DNA of 64,000 bases from a bacterium Scap17 (GTDB taxonomy: Bacteria > Pseudomonadota > Gammaproteobacteria > Pseudomonadales > Halomonadaceae). The stretch lies in NCBI GenBank assembly GCA_013376735.1, contig VINJ01000001.1:1550001-1614000 (forward strand), written 5' to 3'. Below, piece after piece: positions 63,644 through 64,000 of this stretch (positions within the stretch are counted from its first letter, which is position 1; each line of letters begins with the position of its first letter). The notes under the pieces were generated by a model, which was not told where the DNA came from, did no database searches, and worked only from the letters and a program-made list of their open reading frames with translations. Made by a program: the position numbers and the translations under genes.

Positions 63644-64000
63644 GCGCGCCTATCGTGATTGTTGGCAGTGGCCTGGCTGGCTATACGGTTGCGCGCGAGC
63701 TGCGCAAGCGCGACAGCAGTACGCCGTTGGTGATGCTGACGGAGGACGATGGTGCCTTCTATTCAAAGCCATTGCTATCCAATGCGCTCGCCAAGGGTAC
63801 AAGCGCCGATGCGCTGGTCAGTGCTGACTGCGACAGCATGGCGGCGCAATTGAATATGCGCATCCTGCCCTTTAGCCGGTTGGTGTCCATTGAGCCGACT
63901 CAGCATCAGTTGGTGTGTGAGGGCCAGCGGCTCGACTATCGCGCGTTGGTGTTAGCGGTCGGCGCCGAAGCGACGACGCTGGCGATACCCGGAATCGACC
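63640..64000 (+). CDS. Rubredoxin reductase-like FAD oxidoreductase, 5' part
   Basis: It starts with GTG overlapping the rubredoxin stop. Visible residues begin [19 protein letters not shown], an FAD/NAD-binding motif, and continue with [14 protein letters not shown], typical of rubredoxin-NAD reductases. The gene runs off the window. Confidence 0.9.
   Translation, partial: MSAPIVIVGSGLAGYTVARELRKRDSSTPLVMLTEDDGAFYSKPLLSNALAKGTSADALVSADCDSMAAQLNMRILPFSRLVSIEPTQHQLVCEGQRLDYRALVLAVGAEATTLAIPGID

Noticed and set aside
1-64000. CRISPR arrays, tRNA and rRNA genes
   Set aside because: No regularly spaced repeats or recognisable structural RNA sequences were seen by eye.

Overview
The window reads as chromosome of a moderately high-GC, probably marine or halophilic gammaproteobacterium. 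Halomonadaceae such as Halomonas or Cobetia is my best guess, from gene style and GC alone. Housekeeping and catabolic genes are GC-rich with clear Shine-Dalgarno sites. They are interrupted by patches with lower GC, broken genes, repeats and recombinases. I saw no rRNA, tRNA or CRISPR array.

Region 1 (1-3.7 kb) holds a LysR regulator convergent with an AbgT-type transporter and an M20 amidohydrolase. Region 2 (3.9-14.5 kb) is a defence-gene patchwork: an AbiE toxin-antitoxin locus with intact antitoxin and broken toxin, an IS256-type remnant, an AT-rich membrane protein of unknown role, a NucS/DUF91-like nuclease with a frameshifted N-terminus, a frameshifted Abi_2 gene, an HNH nuclease, a second AbiE antitoxin fragment, an hsdR tail, and two genes packaged as integron-type cassettes with attC sites (an unknown protein and a SEFIR-domain protein). 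Region 3 (14.5-21.8 kb) is a folate-independent methionine synthase locus (flavin reductase, MesD-like, MesX/DUF1852). Its upstream side carries a 4-kb insertion bounded by a 396-bp direct duplication. That insertion encodes a three-gene candidate system: a glycine-rich coiled-coil membrane protein, an HNH-like protein with membrane segments, and a YkgJ-type cysteine-cluster protein.

Region 4 (21.9-26.6 kb) has a META lipoprotein, a voltage-sensor-like protein without a pore, EgtB, a DUF427 protein and a NERD nuclease-like protein. Region 5 (26.7-37.2 kb) is a mobile element. It has three tyrosine-recombinase-type proteins, one apparently catalytically degenerate, an operon partner, an SF2 helicase, a helper protein and a P4 Ash/Icd-like small ORF. 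Its recombinase trio resembles gamma-mobile-trio elements.

Region 6 (37.3-52.4 kb) has a DMT exporter, an iron/siderophore ABC transporter, a flavin amine oxidase with a ChrR-type cupin and LysR regulator, YkgB, a LysR gene broken by an IS66-family element with an exact 8-bp target duplication, and a TonB receptor divergent from a second siderophore-binding protein across Fur-like sites. Region 7 (52.4-61 kb) has the nucleoid protein YejK, then a catabolic operon (class II aldolase, YjiH-type transporter, YtcJ-like amidohydrolase, CobW GTPase) with a divergent LysR, and a LacI regulator. Region 8 (61-64 kb) follows a 47-bp palindrome derived from the IS66 end. It holds a GlxA/AraC regulator divergent from a Rieske oxygenase, rubredoxin and rubredoxin reductase operon that runs off the window.
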